Assembly (NCBI GenBank): GCA_003978135.1 | Contig: QOAL01000216.1 | Coordinates: forward strand, 1 to 9,751 | Length of the DNA: 9,751 nucleotides | Direction: 5' to 3' | Source: Thermodesulfatator sp. | GTDB taxonomy: Bacteria > Desulfobacterota > Dissulfuribacteria > Dissulfuribacterales > QOAL01 | Shown: in pieces, positions 5,996-9,751 of the stretch | Layout of the letters: every line of letters begins with the position of its first letter | Numbering within the stretch: the stretch's first letter is position 1 | Position numbers and translations under genes: made by a program | Notes under the pieces: model-generated | The model's database searches: none | Told to the model about the DNA's origin: nothing | What the model saw: only the letters and a program-made list of their open reading frames with translations

Positions 5996-6382
5996 ATGAC
6001 AGAATCAGCAACCCAGCCCATTCGTCTGGTTATAATAGATGATGAGCCTATAGTCGGCAAAAGATTGAAGCAGGTGTTTAGTAAGATGGGTTTTGATGTG
6101 GAAATCTTTACCAACTCTCTTGCTGCAGTCCAGTTCATGGAAAAGAATCCCTTTGATATTGTCGTGACTGATTTCAAGATGGAAGAACTGGACGGGATGG
6201 ATGTCCTGAGGGAGGCCAAAAGAATAAACCCGGGAGCCAGAGTGATTATCATCACCGGGTATGCAAGCCCGGAAACCGCCAAAGAGGCCTTTAAAAACGG
6301 TGTTTTCGATTTTATGGTCAAGCCATTTCGTCTTGAAGAGCTGAAAGAAGCGGTACTCAGGGCAGCCAAGGCAAGTACCTAG
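5996..6382 (+). CDS. Single-domain (CheY-like) response regulator receiver
   Basis: A 128-aa protein consisting only of a receiver domain, with no DNA-binding or enzymatic output. All catalytic positions are present: the acidic pair D15-D16 (VIIDDEP), the phospho-acceptor D59 (IVVTDFKM), T87 (IIITGY) and K109 (FMVKPF). AGGAG (5984-5988), seven bases before the ATG, supports the start. A sigma-54-type promoter precedes it. It follows the PEP-synthase-like gene by 105 bases and faces the NtrC-type regulator tail to tail. As a stand-alone receiver it would act by protein contact or as a phosphate relay or sink; plausible partners are the neighbouring kinase or the PEP-synthase-like protein, but neither is shown. 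Confidence 0.9.
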   Translation: MTESATQPIRLVIIDDEPIVGKRLKQVFSKMGFDVEIFTNSLAAVQFMEKNPFDIVVTDFKMEELDGMDVLREAKRINPGARVIIITGYASPETAKEAFKNGVFDFMVKPFRLEELKEAVLRAAKAST

Positions 6383-6400
6383 GCACTTTGCACATCTGCA

Positions 6401-7789
6401 CTATCGCTGTTTTTTGTCTCCTTGACGCAATTTTCCAGAATTTATATTCATCTTGCGCAGTTTTCTCCACAAAGTCGTTCTTGAAATGCCCAGGATCCTG
6501 GCCGTCTCGCTCTGGTTGAATCCGGTTTTTTTGTACACGTCATAGATATAATCCAGTTCCATATTCTTAAGCGGGGCAGCAGCCCTGTTGTTGCTTTCAG
6601 GCTCCTGGATCAGCCACAGGTCAGGAGGAAGGTCATGTGCGGTGAGTTTCTTTTTGTGGGAAAGGGCAACGGCTCTTTCAACAATATGCTCAAGCTCCCT
6701 GCAATTGCCCGGAAACGGGTATGTCATCAGGGCTTCAACAAAATCACTGCCCACGGCAGGAGCAGCCTTTCTGAATTTTTTGGCAGCCTTCCTGGCAAAG
6801 TGATTGGCCAAGGGGGGGATGTCATCTCTCCTGTCTCTAAGGGGCGGAAGTTCCAGGGTCACTACCTTAAGCCGGTAATACAGGTCCTGGCGGAACTCGC
6901 CTTCCTTTACCATCTTGTCAAGATCCCGGTTTGTGGCCGCTATAAAACGACAATCTATTTTTAAAGGGGTTGTTCCTCCCACCCGAAATATTTCATTCTC
7001 CTGGAGCACCCTGAGGAGCTTTACCTGCATGGAAAGGGGCATCTCGCCTATCTCGTCCAGAAGGACCGTGCCCCTGGAAGCTGCTTCCAGAAGCCCCAGC
7101 TTGGTAGTCGTGGCCCCGGTAAACGCGCCTTTTTCATGTCCGAACAGCTCATTTGCTATGAGTTCCTCTGTAAATGCACCACAACTGAATGACATGAAAG
7201 GTCCTGAGCTCCTTTTGCTGTGCATGTGTAAGGCCCTGGCTGCCAGCTCTTTGCCCGTGCCTGTTTCTCCCTTGATGAGAACATTGCAATCCAGTGGAGC
7301 CACCTGTTTTATGGTCTTGAAAATTTTGAGCATCTCGGGCGTGGTTCCGATTATTTCTCCAAGACGCCCATCCTTTCTTATCTTTTCCAGGAGTTGGTCC
7401 TTATGTTTTTGACTGGTAAGGAACCGTTTTGCATCGGAGACGGTCTTTCTGAGTTCTGCCAGGGAAAAGGGCTTTGCCAGGTAATAAAATGCCCCTTTTT
7501 TTGTAGCTTTTACTGCCTGGTCAATAGATGGATATCCGGTTATGAGAATGATGGCCGCATTAGGTGCCATGGACTTTATCCTGTTCATCAGATCGATGCC
7601 GTCGGCATCCTTTAGCCTGATATCAGATATGACGATATCAGGAGGGTTCTCCCTCATGGCCTCAATGGCCTCTGATGCCAGGATAAAGCCCTGAACCCTG
7701 GAATCTTCTTCAGAAGAGGACAGGGCCCTTACCAGGCGCTGAACAGTGATGTCTTCATCGTCAATTATATAAATAAGGAAAGACGCCAT
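6401..7789 (-). CDS. NtrC-family sigma-54-dependent response regulator
   Basis: A 462-aa transcription factor. Residues 4-120 are the receiver: D10-D11, phospho-acceptor D56 (IVISDIRL), T84 and K106 (LAKPF). Residues ~143-375 are the AAA+ sigma-54 activation domain: Walker A GETGTGKE (174-181), the sigma-54 contact loop GAFTGA (221-226) and Walker B VLLDEIGE (242-249). Residues ~405-447 are a Fis-type helix-turn-helix (GFNQSETARILGISRTTLWRKL). All motifs are intact, so it should be an active enhancer-binding protein. It lies directly downstream of the histidine kinase in the same operon. ATG 7789 is chosen because MASFLIYIIDDED is a normal receiver beginning and AAGGAG precedes it, although only two bases away. 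The alternative TTG at 7816 would overlap the kinase stop by four bases. It is the best local candidate to drive the sigma-54 promoters at 606 and 5911. Confidence 0.92.
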   Translation of the reverse strand: MASFLIYIIDDEDITVQRLVRALSSSEEDSRVQGFILASEAIEAMRENPPDIVISDIRLKDADGIDLMNRIKSMAPNAAIILITGYPSIDQAVKATKKGAFYYLAKPFSLAELRKTVSDAKRFLTSQKHKDQLLEKIRKDGRLGEIIGTTPEMLKIFKTIKQVAPLDCNVLIKGETGTGKELAARALHMHSKRSSGPFMSFSCGAFTEELIANELFGHEKGAFTGATTTKLGLLEAASRGTVLLDEIGEMPLSMQVKLLRVLQENEIFRVGGTTPLKIDCRFIAATNRDLDKMVKEGEFRQDLYYRLKVVTLELPPLRDRRDDIPPLANHFARKAAKKFRKAAPAVGSDFVEALMTYPFPGNCRELEHIVERAVALSHKKKLTAHDLPPDLWLIQEPESNNRAAAPLKNMELDYIYDVYKKTGFNQSETARILGISRTTLWRKLRKMNINSGKLRQGDKKQR

Positions 7790-7812
7790 AGCTCCTTCTG
7801 TTGGCCTGTTGT

Positions 7813-9225
7813 TCAATCTTGGTTGTCTGCCTTCTCTGCAAGAGGCAGCTCTACGATAACCTTGGTGCCCTTGCCTTCACGGCTGTCTATGCGTATATCG
7901 CCTTTGTGATCTTTTATTATCCCGTAACTGACTGAAAGGCCCAGGCCTGTTCCGTCCTTCTTGGTTGTATAGAAGGGCTCAAGGATATGTCCCAGAACAT
8001 TTTGTGGGATACCTGGTCCATTATCCTCTATGGTTACCAGTACCTTTTTCTTCTTTTTGTCAACATTCAGGTTCACTGCCAGTTTTCCGCCCTCTCCCAT
8101 GGCCTGGATGGCATTTAGGATAATATTAACAAGCACCTGCTGCAACTGATTGGGATTGCCCAAAACAAATGCCATGCCCTTTTCGTAGGAGGACTTGACC
8201 TTGGTATGGGTAATTTTCAGCTCATTTTTCAAGAGGGCAAAGGTGTTTTCTATAAGGTCTGCCACGTCAACTCTTTCTTTGACCTTGGCCTTTTTCATTC
8301 TGGAGAACTGCAGGAGGTTGTGAACTATTTCCCTGGCCCTTTCGGTCTGAACCAGAATATCCTTTATGAATTCAGACCGTTCTTCAGGTGTCATGTTCTC
8401 CATGTCTTCGAGAAGCACCTCGGCAGTGAGGTTTATGTTGTTTAGTGGATTGTTGATTTCATGGGCAATGCCTGCAGTAACCTTTCCAATGGCAGCCAGT
8501 TTTTCGGATTGAACAAGCTGCTGCTGCTTTGACTCTATTGTGTCGAGCATCTTGTTTATGGATCTTACCAGGCCGTCACATTCAAGACATTTCTTGGCCA
8601 CCGGCTCCACGGGAATTGCCTTTATTTCCCCACTCATTACCTTGACGGCCTTCTTCCTGACATATTCAATGGGTTCCAGGATCCATTCAGCCAGGAACAG
8701 GCAAAGAAGCAGGCCTATGGGAATGGCAATCCAGAGAAGCAGAAACGAGATCTCCTTGTACCTCAGGACCTGGGCATCAAGGTGGTCCTTAAGTTTCTTT
8801 GTTGTATCAATTATCTCACTCATAAGCTGATGTCCCTGGGTTCGCAGGGCAAGCTTGAGATTTTTGCCTTGGTTTTGGCTTTTTCCCGAGGTGATCTCTG
8901 TCAAAAGCGCCTTGTATGTTTCAATCTCCCTGGGCGTCTTTTTGAAATATTCTGTGCTGACCTCATCCAGTTCTGTTATCTGTTTTTCCAGTTTTACCAG
9001 GATATTATGTGCTTCATGAAGTTCTTGCACGTTACCGTAGAGCAGGAAATTCTTTTCTTTCTGCCTCACAAGAAGTATCTCCTGGGTCAGGACATCCAGC
9101 AATTCAGCCAGCTCCATCTTGTCTTCAACCTTGGAAATGGAATAAAGGGCAGCCAGGGAGGATAGGGCAGTAACGATAAAAACAATGGCAAAGCTGTAGA
9201 TAAGCTTTACCTTGAGAGAACGCAT
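7813..9225 (-). CDS. Membrane sensor histidine kinase with HAMP-like linker
   Basis: A 470-aa inner-membrane kinase, partner of the downstream NtrC-type regulator. Membrane helix 1 is at ~7-29. A helical periplasmic sensor occupies ~30-158; its VRQKEKNFLLYGN (53-65) resembles helical-bundle sensor domains (4HB/HBM type). Helix 2 is at ~160-181. The HAMP-like linker is at ~181-232 and contains KKCLECDGL, a CxxC at 213/216. The dimerisation/phosphoacceptor domain has H255 in AHEINNPLNN. The ATPase domain has the N box (NIILNAIQAM, 367-376), G1 DNGPG (401-405), F box EPFYTT and G2 GTGLGL (425-430). It is a complete NtrB/ZraS-like kinase. Start ATG 9225 places the basic MRSLKVKL directly before helix 1. 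ATG 9279 is also open and would add 18 residues; neither has a clear ribosome site. The ligand cannot be predicted. Confidence 0.9.
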   Translation of the reverse strand: MRSLKVKLIYSFAIVFIVTALSSLAALYSISKVEDKMELAELLDVLTQEILLVRQKEKNFLLYGNVQELHEAHNILVKLEKQITELDEVSTEYFKKTPREIETYKALLTEITSGKSQNQGKNLKLALRTQGHQLMSEIIDTTKKLKDHLDAQVLRYKEISFLLLWIAIPIGLLLCLFLAEWILEPIEYVRKKAVKVMSGEIKAIPVEPVAKKCLECDGLVRSINKMLDTIESKQQQLVQSEKLAAIGKVTAGIAHEINNPLNNINLTAEVLLEDMENMTPEERSEFIKDILVQTERAREIVHNLLQFSRMKKAKVKERVDVADLIENTFALLKNELKITHTKVKSSYEKGMAFVLGNPNQLQQVLVNIILNAIQAMGEGGKLAVNLNVDKKKKKVLVTIEDNGPGIPQNVLGHILEPFYTTKKDGTGLGLSVSYGIIKDHKGDIRIDSREGKGTKVIVELPLAEKADNQD

Positions 9226-9545
9226 GTAACACTTTATAGGGTGTTTGTCCTTGCAGGTCTTGGAAATAGGTCCAATCATAAATTACATATCCAGTCTTGA
9301 ATTTCAGAGTATTGTATCATGTTTTCATGGATTATGGATACAGAATGTGAAAAAAGTTAGTAACTGGCCTGTTTTTTATCAGGATCGCCCGATGACCGTG
9401 TTGCTCGTCGGCGAAAATGTTCATGTATGCCCAGCACACTGCGCTTTTTCGCCTCCTTGCGCCGTGCCCTCGAACAAAATTGCCTATTCCTGAATGGATA
9501 CTACTCTATGTCTAATCCGGCCTTGCGCATTGATGGCTTCTGATA
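9226..9545. other. Gene-free region upstream of the kinase operon
   Basis: No credible gene on either strand. The part nearest the kinase (9226-9375) is AT-rich and should hold the kinase promoter on the - strand, but no convincing sigma-70 or sigma-54 promoter was found. Positions 9384-9530 are visibly richer in G+C and contain the inverted pair GGCGAAAA (9410-9417) and TTTTCGCC (9446-9453). This section may be a degenerate intergenic repeat or gene remnant; an 82-codon open frame (9245-9493, +) crosses it but has no protein-like character and overlaps the kinase start. Confidence 0.5.
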
Positions 9546-9731
9546 GAGACGAGCAGTTTCTTTCAAGATTTCACCAAGGGGAAGCCGGCTTCAGCCGCAG
9601 TCAAGTCTGTAGAATCTTCCAATTCTGTACCCAGAAAGAGTAGGTAGCCTGCACAGCGGCTGTTGGTGAATCTTGAAAGAAGGGCTCGTCTCCAGGGTCC
9701 CCAGACTATGCGGACAAACAGGGAATGCTCC
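9532..9731 (-). repeat. Palindromic MITE-like repeat, copy R2 (inverted)
   Basis: Reverse-complement copy of the element at 34-223. Its terminal arms are TTTCTTTCAAGATTTCACCAA (9557-9577) and TTGGTGAATCTTGAAAGAA (9663-9681), extended by GAGACGAGC (9546-9554) and GCTCGTCTC (9684-9692). Unlike R1, its flank has an extra block of about eight bases (around TCCAGGGT) before the conserved CCCC, CTAT, GACAAAC and TGCTCC blocks that reach 9731. The outer arms are more perfectly complementary than in R1, and GAAGCCGGCTTC is intact only here, so R2 may be the better preserved copy. Confidence 0.8.
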
Positions 9732-9751
9732 CCTTAAATAGATCCCGGCTC

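Noticed and set aside
9280..9400. Sigma-70 promoter for the kinase on the - strand
   Set aside because: TACAAT- and CATAAT-like -10 boxes exist, but no acceptable -35 box lies 16-18 bases upstream of either.

Overview
The window looks like a chromosomal segment from a Gram-negative anaerobe of the sulfate-reducing or sulfur-metabolising Desulfobacterota type. This is inferred from gene content: a TauE/SafE-type sulfur anion exporter paired with a TIGR02186-type secreted/anchored partner, a PEP-synthase-like protein lacking the usual C-terminal barrel, and sigma-54 two-component regulation. There are no RNA genes, CRISPR arrays or recognisable transposase or phage genes.

Layout. Positions 34-223 hold a palindromic, MITE-like repeat (R1), followed by a strong intrinsic terminator at 308-344. 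Positions 345-715 form a regulatory region. It contains two copies of the dyad ACTGTTTC-N5-GAAACAGT (the second with a degenerate left half) and, downstream, a -24/-12 (sigma-54) promoter candidate at 606-622. Then comes a compact + strand operon: a Usp-like cytosolic protein (716-1231), a possible 33-aa basic peptide overlapping it by 4 nt (1228-1329), a TSUP exporter (1331-2281) and a TIGR02186-like membrane-anchored protein (2284-3063), closed by a strong terminator at 3104-3155. Next, on the + strand, are an 862-aa PEP-synthase-like protein (3302-5890) and a single-domain receiver (5996-6382) that has its own sigma-54-type promoter. Facing them on the - strand is a histidine kinase/NtrC-type response regulator pair (kinase 7813-9225, regulator 6401-7789). 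A 320-base gene-free region (9226-9545) and a second copy of the repeat (R2, 9532-9731, inverted relative to R1) complete the window.

How the parts may work together (inference). The membrane kinase would phosphorylate the NtrC-type regulator, which would act with sigma-54 RNA polymerase. The tandem dyads sit about 185 and 120 bp upstream of the predicted start site of the usp-tauE operon, which is the classic geometry for an NtrC-family enhancer. The simplest model is that this two-component pair, or a relative, switches on the exporter operon in response to a periplasmic or membrane signal. A CxxC in the kinase's HAMP-proximal segment allows a redox or metal input. The second sigma-54 promoter, before the receiver gene, suggests the same class of control there. 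The PEP-synthase-like protein keeps the ATP-grasp and phosphohistidine domains but has an unassigned ~290-residue C-terminus where the PEP/pyruvate-binding barrel would be, so its phosphoryl acceptor is unknown.
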